A stretch of DNA of 64,000 bases from Parafrankia elaeagni (GCF_000374165.1 NZ_KB893671.1:124193-188192); one strand, 5' to 3'. Numbered from the stretch's first letter, positions 8,827-17,710 are shown. Notes: generated by a model not told the origin, from the letters alone. Made by a program: numbers and translations.

Positions 8827-9753
8827 TCAGCCCGGCTGGGGGCCGCCGGGCTCGCTCTGCTCCGCGAGGAAGCGCTCGAGCTCCGCGCCGAGCTCGTCGC
8901 CGGTGGGCAGCGGCTCGTCAGGACCCTCCACGACCGGGAGGTGCGTGCTGCCGCGCCCGCGCTGGAAGGCGTCGTACTGCTCCTCGATGGCCTTCACGAC
9001 GTCCGCCGCCTCGCCGCCGTTCTCGATCTGGCTGTCGATCTCGCCGCGGACCTCGAGAGCGGCGGAACGCAGGCCGTCCAGCGGCAGCAGCAGGCCGGTG
9101 GCCTTCGACACCGAGCTGAGCAGCGCCTCGGTCGCCGCCGGGTAGGTCGCCTGGGCCAGGTAGTGCGGGACGTGCGCGGCGAAGCCCATCGCGTCGTCCC
9201 CGGCCCGGCCGAGCTCGAACTCGAGCAGGTGGCCGGCGCTGCCGGGGACGGAGACCCGGCGGATCCACGGCTCGTTGTTGACCAGCATCTCCTTGCGGGT
9301 CGCGTGCGCGGTGACGCCGCACGGCCGGGTGTGCGGCACCGCCATGGGAATCGCGTTCAGCCCGACCGACATCCGCACGCCGAGATCCTTCATGATCGTG
9401 CGCACCGCGCTGGTGAAACGCTTCCAGTGCAGGTCGGGCTCGGGCCCGGCGAGGAGCAGGAACGGTGTGCCCGCCTCGTCACGCAGCAGCTCGATGCTCA
9501 GCACCGGATCCTCGTAGCTTTCCCAGTGGTCCTCGTAGAAGACCATCGGGGGGCGGCGGGAGCGGTAGTCCATGAGCTGGTCGACGTCGAAGGTGACGAT
9601 CCGCTCGTGTGGCAGCGCCGTCGTCAGGTGCTCGCTGGCCAGGCCCACCGCGCCGCCGGCGTCGACGACACCGGTCATCGCCTCGATCAGAACGGGGCGG
9701 CCCAGGTCGTCCAGGTCGCTCCTGATGTCGTAGAGCTCTCTGGGATCACGCAT
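8827..9753 (-). CDS. PAC2 family protein
   Basis: PAC2 (proteasome assembly chaperone-like) family protein of 308 residues. It shows the family pattern of an N-terminal VLIEAMTGVVDAGGAVGLA, FDVDQLMDYRSRRPPM and LLLAGPEPDLHWKRF, a central purine-phosphorylase-like alpha/beta fold, and a charged helical C-terminus. Actinobacterial members are widespread, but their molecular role is not settled. It faces mrpG tail to tail and is followed upstream, on the same strand, by the DUF1707 gene after a 213-base gap, so it probably has its own promoter. Confidence 0.88.
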   Translation of the reverse strand: MRDPRELYDIRSDLDDLGRPVLIEAMTGVVDAGGAVGLASEHLTTALPHERIVTFDVDQLMDYRSRRPPMVFYEDHWESYEDPVLSIELLRDEAGTPFLLLAGPEPDLHWKRFTSAVRTIMKDLGVRMSVGLNAIPMAVPHTRPCGVTAHATRKEMLVNNEPWIRRVSVPGSAGHLLEFELGRAGDDAMGFAAHVPHYLAQATYPAATEALLSSVSKATGLLLPLDGLRSAALEVRGEIDSQIENGGEAADVVKAIEEQYDAFQRGRGSTHLPVVEGPDEPLPTGDELGAELERFLAEQSEPGGPQPG

Positions 9754-9966
9754 CGGTCGAGCCCTCCCTCACCGATCTGGTCCGCGGGGGGATCCGCGGT
9801 GGCACCCTGCGACCAGTAAGCCGCCAGCGAGCCTCCGCATTCCGGCCCCCTCGGAACGCCCTGTGGAGACGAGCATCGCCCGGGAGCACCCTCGCCTGCT
9901 TGACAGGATCTCCGGGAGACATGATCGAGAGTATCAACCGACCTCCGCCGGAGCGCTGCGTGTGCT

Positions 9967-10608
9967 CTACATGCTCCGTGCGTTCCGGTCGGGACGCCCG
10001 ACGCGTGACCCGCTGGTGATCCGGACGTCGCCGATCAGGCAGGCGAGGCGCACCCGTACCCGGGGCATGCCGGGGCGTTCCCGGATGCCCGCGAGGTCGA
10101 CCTGCTGGTCCCCGAGCACGACCAGGCCGGTGGTCTCGACGGTCACACCGTCGGGGACGGTGAGGGTGAGATCGCCGATCAGCGAGACGAAGCGCAGGTC
10201 AAGGGCTCTGTCTGCGAGCGCCTGGTCCGCCGGCAGCGCGCCGCGCAGATCGAGGGTCCAGTTCCCGAGGACGTTGACGACCAGAGTCCGCCGGGCCATC
10301 CGCCAGCGTCCCAGGCGTCGCCCGTCGCCGAGCAGGCTCACGATGGTCGAGCGGGGCTTCTCCTCGGCGCGGGTACGGTCGACCGTCTCCCCGCCGCCTT
10401 CGCCGAGGGCACCGCCGCGGGGGCCGGCATCGCCGCCCGCGAGCGGGATCCGCTCGAGGTCCGCGGCGGTCTGGGCCGCCCAGACCCGTCCCACCCCCTC
10501 GCTGAACTCGCCGAAGGTGAGCAGGCCGGCGGCGCAGGCCGTGCGCAGTCGGTCGGTGCAGGCCCGTCGTCTGCCGTCGGTGACCGGTTCGGGCAGCGCG
10601 GGAAACAT
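9967..10608 (-). CDS. DUF1707 / LiaF-like domain protein
   Basis: 213-residue protein. The N-terminal helix bundle (residues 10-55, RRRACTDRLRTACAAGLLTF and FSEGVGRVWAAQTAADLERI) is a DUF1707 (SHOCT-like) domain. The C-terminal half (LGDGRRLGRWRMARRTLVVN through LIGDVRIT) is a beta-repeat domain like the cell-wall-active antibiotic response domain of LiaF. No membrane segment is seen. Related proteins are thought to be envelope-stress associated; that role is only inferred here. The next gene downstream is the LCP ligase on the same strand after a gap of only 15 bases, so the coordinates run LCP then DUF1707 in transcription order. Confidence 0.8.
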   Translation of the reverse strand: MFPALPEPVTDGRRRACTDRLRTACAAGLLTFGEFSEGVGRVWAAQTAADLERIPLAGGDAGPRGGALGEGGGETVDRTRAEEKPRSTIVSLLGDGRRLGRWRMARRTLVVNVLGNWTLDLRGALPADQALADRALDLRFVSLIGDLTLTVPDGVTVETTGLVVLGDQQVDLAGIRERPGMPRVRVRLACLIGDVRITSGSRVGRPDRNARSM

Positions 10609-10623
10609 GTCCTGACCGTAACC

Positions 10624-12477
10624 TCAGTAAATGCAGGATGCGGCCGCGGTCACCGGGGGCTCCGCGGTCCCGGGCGCCGTGGGGGAGGGGCCGCCCGACC
10701 GCACCGCGGCGGCCTCCGTGGCGCCGGTGGTGGGCACAGCCGGCCCGGTGGTGGGCACAGCCGGCGTAGTGACCATGGCCGACGAGAGGCTCGCCAACCG
10801 CAGCGACAGGCCCGACGGGGTGCTGGTGGCCGAGGCGGTGGGCTCGGGGCGGGGCCAGCCGCCCGGGTTGTTCACGTCCGCCGGCTGGGTCGTCTCCGGT
10901 CGCGGCGGCCCGGTCGGCTGGGGCGGGAACAGCGGGTCGGCGGTCGGGCCGGGCTCGGTGGGCCCGTCCTGCGGGTCGCCCGGTGCCGTGGCGCTGGGGT
11001 CGACCTGCGGTGCGGGTGGTGTCGTGGGCGCGACAGCCGGCGGCGCGGTCGGTCGGTCCGCGGTGCCACCCGACGGTGTGGCCGGCGCGGCCGGCGGCAG
11101 CGATCCGCTCAGCTCACTCCTGTCCGGCGGGAGAAGTGGATCAACCGGGGCGTCGGACGGCTCGAACGGCACCGTGTTGCCCGTGATGTCCCGGAAGAAC
11201 TGCCGCACATCGTCCGGGTCGTAGAGGAAATAGAAGGCGGGCGTGCTGACCTGCCCGGAGATCGGGACCGTCGAGAACGTCACCGCACCGGTCGTCATGG
11301 CACGCATCCGGGTGGCCAGTGCGCGCAGTTCGGTGAAGTCGGTGTCGTCGTCCAGTACCGCCGAGTCGGTGACCGCGCTGAGGAACGATGTCAGCCTGGT
11401 CGGGCTGAGCAGCACCGATTCGCTGGTCAGCTTGCGGAAGATCGCGGCGAGGAACGTCTGCTGCCGCCTGATCCGGGACAGGTCACCGTCGGCGAACCCG
11501 TGCCGCTGCCGGACGAACGCAAGCGCGTTGTCGCCGATCAGGTGGTTGTTGCCGGTCTGCCCGGTGAAGCCCGCGCTGGGGTCGTCCAGGTTTGTCGAAC
11601 GGACCAGTCGGCCGTCGTCCAGCCGGTGGCTCTCCACGTAAGGAGAGGCCCGCAGGCAGACGTCGATGCCCCCGATAGCAGAGGTCATCTGCCGGAAGCC
11701 GGTGAAGTCCAGCTCCGCGTAGTGGTTGATGCGCAGTCCCGCGACCTGCTCGAGGGTCGCGACGAGCAGCGCGGGGCCACCGGCGTTGAACGCCGCGTTG
11801 ACACGGTCGGAACGGGCCCGGTGCCGGACGCCGCTGCTGTCCGTCCAGGCCGGGATGGGCACGCGTAGGTCACGAGGGATCGACACGATGTCCGTGGCAC
11901 CGTCGGAGGCCAGGTGGGCGATCATCATCGTGTCGGACCTGGCCCCGCCCACCCTCGCGGCGTCCGAGCCGGTGCGGACGTCCGAGCCGACCAGCAGCCA
12001 CGTCTCGGCGCCGACCGGTGCCGGCGGCGGGCGGGTGACCGTGATGTCGGTGGGCGGCGCGATCGTCTCGCGGTCGATGCGGTGGTCGTAGAAAGTCACG
12101 ATGAGCCAGCCGGCTGCGGTCACGGCGACGACCCCGAGGGAGACGAGCGAGGTCAGGACGAGCAGCACCCGGCGCAGCGGGCCACGCCGGGCCGGCTCGG
12201 CCGCGGCACCGGCCCGGGTCCGCCCGCCGCCGTCCCAGCGGTCGCCGTCGTCCGTGCCGCGCTCATCGTCGTCAGCGTCGTCAGCGGCGCGCTCGTGGTC
12301 GTGGTCGTGGTCGTGGTCGTGACAGCCGTCGAACTCGGCGTCGAGGCCGTCGTCATCGACGCTGTCAGACTCGTCGTCGCGGTAGGCGGTGCTCTCATAG
12401 TGGTCTCTCTCGGTGACCGGGATGGAGGGGGTGGAAGTGGGGATCCCGCGCGGTCGCGGTGCCCGCGCATCCGCCAT
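10624..12477 (-). CDS. LytR-CpsA-Psr (LCP) family cell-wall ligase
   Basis: LCP enzymes attach polyprenyl-phosphate-linked glycopolymers to the cell wall. The 617-residue protein has an acidic, His/Asp-rich cytoplasmic N-terminus with HDHDHDHDH (residues 53-61), one membrane helix (residues about 103-128) and an extracellular LCP domain with VGSDVRTG, RSDTMMIAHL and SIPRDLRVPIP, then the conserved VNAAFNAGGPALLVATLEQ, and ALAFVRQRHGFADGDLSRIRRQ. A roughly 180-residue Pro/Thr-rich tail ends the protein. ATG 12477 has GGGGAGG seven bases upstream; the frame remains open to 12798 but that extension has no RBS. An operator-like palindrome lies 57 bases upstream. It probably forms an operon with the DUF1707 gene. 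Confidence 0.9.
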   Translation of the reverse strand: MADARAPRPRGIPTSTPSIPVTERDHYESTAYRDDESDSVDDDGLDAEFDGCHDHDHDHDHERAADDADDDERGTDDGDRWDGGGRTRAGAAAEPARRGPLRRVLLVLTSLVSLGVVAVTAAGWLIVTFYDHRIDRETIAPPTDITVTRPPPAPVGAETWLLVGSDVRTGSDAARVGGARSDTMMIAHLASDGATDIVSIPRDLRVPIPAWTDSSGVRHRARSDRVNAAFNAGGPALLVATLEQVAGLRINHYAELDFTGFRQMTSAIGGIDVCLRASPYVESHRLDDGRLVRSTNLDDPSAGFTGQTGNNHLIGDNALAFVRQRHGFADGDLSRIRRQQTFLAAIFRKLTSESVLLSPTRLTSFLSAVTDSAVLDDDTDFTELRALATRMRAMTTGAVTFSTVPISGQVSTPAFYFLYDPDDVRQFFRDITGNTVPFEPSDAPVDPLLPPDRSELSGSLPPAAPATPSGGTADRPTAPPAVAPTTPPAPQVDPSATAPGDPQDGPTEPGPTADPLFPPQPTGPPRPETTQPADVNNPGGWPRPEPTASATSTPSGLSLRLASLSSAMVTTPAVPTTGPAVPTTGATEAAAVRSGGPSPTAPGTAEPPVTAAASCIY

Positions 12478-12533
12478 ACCGTCGCCTCCCCCCGCACCCC
12501 GCGCCGCGAACCGGCGCGTGGCAACCGGTGAAT

Positions 12534-12550
12534 GTTGACGACTAGTCAAC
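12534..12550. promoter_or_regulatory. Palindrome in LCP gene promoter region
   Basis: Perfect inverted repeat GTTGAC-GACTA-GTCAAC located 57 bases upstream of the LCP start codon in an AT-richer patch. A TACTAT hexamer (read on the minus strand) lies just upstream of it, so the repeat would sit close to the transcription start. Spacing and symmetry suit a dimeric repressor operator; the regulator is unknown. Confidence 0.45.
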
Positions 12551-12718
12551 GAATAGTAATGTTCCCGGGCCGCAGAATCGATGTGACCGCCGACGCGGTG
12601 CGAAAAGGGGCAGGAATGCCGCGCGACTGGCGTAACGGACTGTGCTGACCGCCCGGCGCCCGCATGGAACGTCTCCGGCGAATCGGTTCTCCGCTGATCG
12701 GTGGATGCATCCGCCTGG

Positions 12719-13729
12719 TCAGGCGCGCACGGCCACCAGGTGAAGTGAGACGGGGTCGCGCGCGACCAGCCCGGCGCTGGGGGTGGCGGCCGCGGCACCG
12801 GGGGCCAGTGCGAATCCGGCGCCGGCGAGCCGGCGCAGCGCGGTGTGCTCGTCGTAGAGCCACCCGTTGGGTGGCCCCACCACCCGATCGGGCCGGTGCC
12901 GCCACCGGGCGCCCCGCCCGCCCGCTCCCGCCCCCGGGCCGCCGGCCACCCGCTGCCAGGCCATCAGCTCGTCGGCGTCGATGTCCCCGCGCACATACCG
13001 GTCGACCGCCTGGCGCAGGTCGGGCAGGACGACGTGCAGCGTCCCGCCCGGCCGCAGCACTCGGGCGTACTCGTCCAGCACGGGGCCGACCAGGTGCGGG
13101 GGCAGTTCCTGCAGGACATGGGCGCAGAGAATGTGGTCGACCGACCCGTCGTCCAGCGCCAGCCGCCGGTGCGGGCGGTACCGAGCGATCACCGCCGCGC
13201 GGCTCGCCTCCCACTGCCCGCGTACTGCCCAGGGACGGCTTTGGCCCGCCCGCCGCCGGCCCGGAACACCGGCCGATCGGGGCACGCACCGGGTGACGCC
13301 GCGCCGGGCGACGGCGACCGCGGCGGCGACGAAGGCGGCGACGAAGGCGGCGGCGAAGGCGGCAGCGGCTGCCAGCCGAGGCCGACGGGCCCATTGCCGG
13401 CCTGCCGTGGCCCACCCGCGCAGCAGGCGCAGCGTGCGGGAGTTCCGCAGCGCGCGGCGCAGGGCCCGGGCCCAGCCGAGCGCGGGGTAGGCGCCGGTAA
13501 GCCCGGGGGAGAAGGCCGGATCGAGGTTGACGAAGTCCGCCAGCACCAGGTGCGTCGAGGTGATGTTGAGCCAGAGCTGGCCCTGCCGGTTCCGCTGGTG
13601 CCGCAGCCGCAGCCGCAGCCGTGGCCGGTTGGCGGGCGCGGCCAGTCGCCGCGTGCCGCGGGACGGCCGGCCGCCTTCGGCCGTCCGTTGCCCGCTCGTC
13701 TGCTGCCCGCTCGTCCGCACCGCTGTCAC
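12719..13729 (-). CDS. Methyltransferase-like protein with degenerate SAM motif
   Basis: 336-residue protein related to predicted SAM-dependent methyltransferases associated with surface glycans. The C-terminal core is well preserved: DGSVDHILCAHVLQELPPH, then LDEYARVLRPGGTLHVVLPD, then DIDADELMAWQ. The N-terminal motif I, normally a glycine-rich LNxGxG loop followed by FVNLD, reads WLNITSTHLVLADFVNLD, so the glycine loop is gone. Between the motifs is an Ala/Phe/Val-rich insertion (near residues 115-143) encoded by short tandem repeats that could form a membrane-associated helix. GTG 13729 is the longest start; no strong RBS is seen. It may be catalytically inactive. Divergent from the reductase at 14090. 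Confidence 0.6.
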   Translation of the reverse strand: MTAVRTSGQQTSGQRTAEGGRPSRGTRRLAAPANRPRLRLRLRHQRNRQGQLWLNITSTHLVLADFVNLDPAFSPGLTGAYPALGWARALRRALRNSRTLRLLRGWATAGRQWARRPRLAAAAAFAAAFVAAFVAAAVAVARRGVTRCVPRSAGVPGRRRAGQSRPWAVRGQWEASRAAVIARYRPHRRLALDDGSVDHILCAHVLQELPPHLVGPVLDEYARVLRPGGTLHVVLPDLRQAVDRYVRGDIDADELMAWQRVAGGPGAGAGGRGARWRHRPDRVVGPPNGWLYDEHTALRRLAGAGFALAPGAAAATPSAGLVARDPVSLHLVAVRA

Positions 13730-14089
13730 CGGTGGTCGTCACCTCGTGGTCGTCCGCCGTGCCACCTGCCGCATCGCCCGACCGGCGGCCTGGGCGAGAC
13801 GACCTGACCTACTCGTGGAGTTTCAATGCGAATGCAGAGAGTAGTTTCATCTCGGCGGGTGTCCGGCATCTCCGTCGGCGTGCCCCGGGCCGGATGTGGT
13901 CTCGGGTTGTCCTCGCCACTCCGGCGCGTCGTTGCGTCCGAGCGCGATCCTTTAACTACGTAGAGTCATACTTGCCTGGCGTTGGCTGGATGGAGGTCGT
14001 CCCGCCGAACGCCGAGTAGCCGAACTGGTGGCTCAGCGTTGCGCGGCGTGGTGCCCTCTGAGTGGACTCCGGTCCCGAAGGAGAACTGG
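13730..14089. other. 360-base divergent intergenic region
   Basis: Spacer between the divergent methyltransferase and reductase genes. It contains two AT-richer patches, 13805-13850 and 13948-13975; the latter includes CTACGTAG and TAGAGT, candidates for a -10 region reading toward the reductase. A frame running into the reductase is open from 13982 but lacks coding character before the ATG at 14090, which has its own RBS. Confidence 0.4.
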
Positions 14090-15025
14090 ATGCGCGTACT
14101 GGTCCTCGGCGGCGACGGCATGCTCGGTGGTGAGCTGGTGCGCAGGCTCGTGCGCGACCACGACGTCACTGCCACCGTCCGGGCGGTCGCGCCGTCGTCG
14201 CCGCTGCCGGCCGACCGGGTCCTGTGCGGGGTGGACGTCCGCCACCCGGACGGGCTGGTAGAGGCCTTCGCCGCCGCCCGGCCCGATGCGGTGGTGAACG
14301 CCGTGGGCCTCGTCGAGCAGCGGGTCGACGAGGACGGCGAGCGACTGGCGATCGAGGTCAACGCCCTGTTCCCACACCGTCTCGTCCGGCAGTGCGGTGC
14401 CGCGGGGGCCCGGCTGGTGCACGTGTCCACCGACTGCGTGTTCTCCGGGCGCCTGGGTGAGTACCACGAGGAGGACACGCCCGACCCGGTGGACGCCCAC
14501 GGCATGACGAAGCTGCTCGGCGAGGTGTGTGAACCCGGCACCCTGACCCTGCGGACGTCGCTGATCGGGCTGGAGACAGCGGCCGTCCCCACCGGCTTCG
14601 TCGAGACCTTCCTGGCCGCCGCCGGGCCGGTCGTCGGGCAGCGCCGGGTCGTCTCCAGCGGCGTGACGACCACCGAGCTCGCGCGCTTCGTCCACCTCGC
14701 TCTCGTCGGGCACCCGGACCTGAGCGGCATCTGGCACCTCGCCGCCGAGCCGATCACCGCGTTCGACCTGCTCACGCTGCTGGCGGAGCGGCTGGGCCGG
14801 CGGGACGTCGAGATCGTCCCGAGCGACGACGAGGTGCGCAACCGCGCGCTGTCCGCGCGCCGGCTGTGGTCCACGACGGGTTACCGGCCGCCCGCCTGGC
14901 CGGTGATGGTCGACGAGCTGGCGACCGCGATCGAGCGGCGGGAGATCGACGGCATTCCGCGCCGACGGCCCGCGCCGCCCGGCGCCGCCGTCCGGGAGCC
15001 GAGCACCGCCCACGCCGACGCCTGA
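14090..15025 (+). CDS. RmlD-like sugar-nucleotide reductase (SDR family)
   Basis: NAD(P)-dependent reductase of the dTDP-4-dehydrorhamnose reductase type, 311 residues. Seen: GGDGMLGGELVRRL nucleotide-binding loop (residues 7-20), VVNAVGLV, VHVSTDCVFSG (110-120), TLRTSLIG, and FDLLTLLAERLG near the C-terminus. The catalytic YxxxK motif reads HGMTK (137-141), so the active-site Tyr is His while the Lys is kept. ATG 14090 follows GAAGGAG. The next gene is an FnlC/CapG-type 2-epimerase, so a role in UDP-N-acetyl-L-fucosamine or -quinovosamine formation (a CapF/WbjC-like reductase without the cupin domain) is inferred. The assignment of substrate is uncertain. Confidence 0.75.
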   Translation: MRVLVLGGDGMLGGELVRRLVRDHDVTATVRAVAPSSPLPADRVLCGVDVRHPDGLVEAFAAARPDAVVNAVGLVEQRVDEDGERLAIEVNALFPHRLVRQCGAAGARLVHVSTDCVFSGRLGEYHEEDTPDPVDAHGMTKLLGEVCEPGTLTLRTSLIGLETAAVPTGFVETFLAAAGPVVGQRRVVSSGVTTTELARFVHLALVGHPDLSGIWHLAAEPITAFDLLTLLAERLGRRDVEIVPSDDEVRNRALSARRLWSTTGYRPPAWPVMVDELATAIERREIDGIPRRRPAPPGAAVREPSTAHADA

Positions 15026-15076
15026 CGAGCCGACCGAGCCAATGGATCTTCTCCGGTAGAAGAGAGGGAGCGCGAC

Positions 15077-16759
15077 GTGTCGAGAACGACAGGCGGAGCC
15101 GGCACTGGCGCCGACGACGAGACCGGCGCCGGCGACGAGACCGGCGCCGGCAGGGGCGACGGGCAGGGGGCTGACCGGCGCGCCGGTGAGGGGGCCGACC
15201 TGGCCCGGACGGGCTTCTTCCGCGGATGGTTCCCCGGCGCCAGGTCCCATCGGCAGCGTGGCGGGGAGCTGCCGCCCCGGATTCCGGCGGCCCGGACGGG
15301 ACCCCGCGACGGGCGTTCCGTCCCCACCGCCCAGGATGTCGATCCCGGCCGCGTCGGGGAGCAGGCCGCCGGCCCGTCGATGCCCACGGCGCCGTCGACC
15401 CCGTATGCCCCCACCGGGCCGTCGGTGCCGACGGTGCCGAGCCGCCGGCTCTCGCCGGACCGGGCGGGCTCGGCCGGGCCGGTGACGGTGCCCCACCGCG
15501 GCCCCCGCACGGAGGTGCTGGGCGAGCCGTCCACCGCGCCGGGCGCCCGGCCGGGCCCGGCCGAGCACCGCCGGCGGGTCATGGTTCTCGTCGGCACCCG
15601 TCCCGAGCTGGTCAAGCTCAGCCAGGTGATCGTCGCGCTGGAGCGGGCGGCCGACGTCTGCCTGGTCCATTCGGGCCAGCACTACGACTACGAGCTCAGC
15701 CAGGTGTTCTTCGACGAGCTGGGCATCCGCAAACCGGACCATTTCCTGGACGCCGTCGGTGCCAGCGCCGCGGAGACCATCGGCCGGATGATCGCCCGGG
15801 CGGACGCGGTGTTCGCGGACGAGGCCCCCGACGCGCTGCTGCTGTACGGGGACTCGGACACCACCCTGGCGGTGATCGCGGCCCGGCGCCGGCGCATCCC
15901 GGTGTTCCACCTGGAGGCGGGGAACCGCTGCTTCGACGACCGGGTGCCCGAGGAGCTCAACCGGCGGGTGGTCGACCACCTCAGCGACATCAACCTCGCG
16001 CTGACCGAGCACGCCCGGCGCAACCTGCTGGCCGAGGGGGTGCCCGCTGCGCGGATCTTCGTCGTCGGGTCGCCGATGAACGAGGTCCTGACCTCCTACC
16101 TGCCGCTTATCGAGGCCTCCCCCGTGCTGACCACCCTGGGCATCACCCCGAGGCACTACCTGGTGGTCAGCGCGCACCGGGCGGAGAACGTCGACCGGCC
16201 CGACCTGCTCGCCGGACTGCTGGAGACGCTGAACGGGCTGGCGGCGCGCTACCGCGTCCCGGTGATCGTCTCCACCCATCCGCGGACTCGGGACCGCATC
16301 GCGGCCCTGGAGTCGGCGGGCCGGGCGCCGGTCGTCGACGGGCTGGTCCGGTTCTGCCGGCCGTTCGGGTTCGCGGACTACATCGCCCTGCAGCGGTCAG
16401 CGCTCTGTGTGGTCTCTGACAGCGGCACCCTCACCGAGGAGGCGTCCCTGCTCGGCTTCCCCGCGGTGATGATCCGCGAGGCGCACGAGCACCCGGAGGG
16501 CATTGACGGCGGGGTCGTCGTCACGTGTCTGCCGCGCCCCGAACGCGTCCTCGCCGCGGTCGACCTGGTCACCGCCGAGGCCCGCGCGGACCGGTCACCG
16601 CGGGCGGTGCCCGACTACGCCGCCCCGGACGTCTCCGTGCGGGTGGCACGGATCGTCGTCGGCTACATCGACTACGTCCGGCGCACGGTCTGGTTCGAGC
16701 ACCCGTCCGACGGCGCCGGCGAGTCCGCCCCCGGCGACAGCCCGCTGGCCCTGCCCTGA
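15077..16759 (+). CDS. UDP-HexNAc 2-epimerase, FnlC/CapG-like, with long N-terminal extension
   Basis: Non-hydrolysing nucleotide-sugar 2-epimerase. The catalytic part (residues about 168-545) has RPELVKLSQVI, VHSGQHYDYELSQVFF, YGDSDTTLAV, HLEAGNRCFDDRVPEELNRR, VVDHLSDINLALTEHARRNL, SAHRAENVD, and SDSGTLTEEASLLGFP. The EAGNRCFD...DHxSDIN pattern is the form found in FnlC/CapG/WbjD enzymes rather than WecB (which has EAGLRSGD). Residues 1-167 are a low-complexity Gly/Ala/Pro/Arg region absent from normal family members of about 375 residues. GTG 15077 has GAGAGGGAG upstream. Probably co-transcribed with the reductase, 51 bases apart. Confidence 0.82.
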   Translation: MSRTTGGAGTGADDETGAGDETGAGRGDGQGADRRAGEGADLARTGFFRGWFPGARSHRQRGGELPPRIPAARTGPRDGRSVPTAQDVDPGRVGEQAAGPSMPTAPSTPYAPTGPSVPTVPSRRLSPDRAGSAGPVTVPHRGPRTEVLGEPSTAPGARPGPAEHRRRVMVLVGTRPELVKLSQVIVALERAADVCLVHSGQHYDYELSQVFFDELGIRKPDHFLDAVGASAAETIGRMIARADAVFADEAPDALLLYGDSDTTLAVIAARRRRIPVFHLEAGNRCFDDRVPEELNRRVVDHLSDINLALTEHARRNLLAEGVPAARIFVVGSPMNEVLTSYLPLIEASPVLTTLGITPRHYLVVSAHRAENVDRPDLLAGLLETLNGLAARYRVPVIVSTHPRTRDRIAALESAGRAPVVDGLVRFCRPFGFADYIALQRSALCVVSDSGTLTEEASLLGFPAVMIREAHEHPEGIDGGVVVTCLPRPERVLAAVDLVTAEARADRSPRAVPDYAAPDVSVRVARIVVGYIDYVRRTVWFEHPSDGAGESAPGDSPLALP

Positions 16760-16784
16760 CCGGGTCGCCGTCCGGCGCCGGCCG

Positions 16785-17645
16785 CTACTGGTCGCGGTCG
16801 GCCCGGGGGTGCTCGGCGAGCAGCGCGGTGAGCGGGCCGAACAGCGCCGGGGGAGCGGCGACGACCAGGTCCTCGCTCGCCCGGCGGCCCTCGAGCCCGC
16901 CGACGAGCAGGCCGGCCTCGGCGGCGACCAGCGCCCCGGCGGCATGGTCCCAGGGGTGCAGGCCGCGCTCGTAGTAGGCGTCGATCGTTCCCGCCGCGGC
17001 GGCGCACAGGTCGAGGGCGGCCGCGCCCATCCGGCGGATGTCGCGCACTCTCGGTACCACCCGGGTGAGCACCGCCACCTGCGCCGTCCGGCGCTCCGCG
17101 GTGTAGCCGAAGCCGGTCGCGACCAGCGCGCCGCGCAGCTCCGTCACCGCCGACCCGGCCAGCGTCTCGGGCTCCGGGCCGGCGCCCCACCGAAAGGCCC
17201 CGCCACCGCGCACGGCGGTGTAGGTGAGCCCCAGCGCCGGTGCGTGCACGACCCCGGCCACGACCTCGCCCGCGACCTCGGCGGCGATCGAGACCGCCCA
17301 GTTCGGCAGGCGGTAGAGGAAGTTCACCGTTCCGTCGAGGGGGTCCACGATCCAGCGGACGCCGCTGCTCCCGGGCGTGTCGGAGCCTTCCTCACCGAGC
17401 AGGCCGTCGTCCGGCCGGGCCTCGCGCAGCCGCCGGGCGACCAGGGCCTCGGACGCCCGGTCCAGCGCGGTGACGATGTCGGTCGGTGAGGACTTCGTCG
17501 CCTCGGCCTCGACCGTGCCGGCCCGGCCGGCGAGCAGCAGGGCGCCGGCCTCGCGGGCGACGTCCAGGCCGAGGTCGAGCAGCGAGGCCGGGGCCGGGGG
17601 GGGAGAGGGCGGGGGACGGGTCCATGGGCCACATCCTGCCAACAC
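16785..17645 (-). CDS. Inositol monophosphatase family protein
   Basis: Mg2+-dependent phosphatase of the IMPase/FBPase/CysQ superfamily, about 286 residues. Metal and substrate residues are visible in [27 protein letters not shown] (about residues 105-124) and [19 protein letters not shown]. The NF after DGT suggests the inositol- or histidinol-phosphatase branch rather than CysQ. The start is unsure: GTG 17645 is chosen, with no strong RBS, and the frame continues further upstream through the valS leader. It converges on the 2-epimerase and is divergent from valS. Confidence 0.82.
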   Translation of the reverse strand: MLAGCGPWTRPPPSPPPAPASLLDLGLDVAREAGALLLAGRAGTVEAEATKSSPTDIVTALDRASEALVARRLREARPDDGLLGEEGSDTPGSSGVRWIVDPLDGTVNFLYRLPNWAVSIAAEVAGEVVAGVVHAPALGLTYTAVRGGGAFRWGAGPEPETLAGSAVTELRGALVATGFGYTAERRTAQVAVLTRVVPRVRDIRRMGAAALDLCAAAAGTIDAYYERGLHPWDHAAGALVAAEAGLLVGGLEGRRASEDLVVAAPPALFGPLTALLAEHPRADRDQ

Positions 17646-17710
17646 CCGGCCGTGGGCCCGGTCGGAGCCGCCGCCGGGAGGACGATCGCCCGACCCGTAG
17701 GATTGGCCGC

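Noticed and set aside
13982-14089. Upstream extension of the RmlD-like reductase
   Set aside because: The added residues lack family similarity and the ATG at 14090 has a clear RBS directly before the Rossmann strand.
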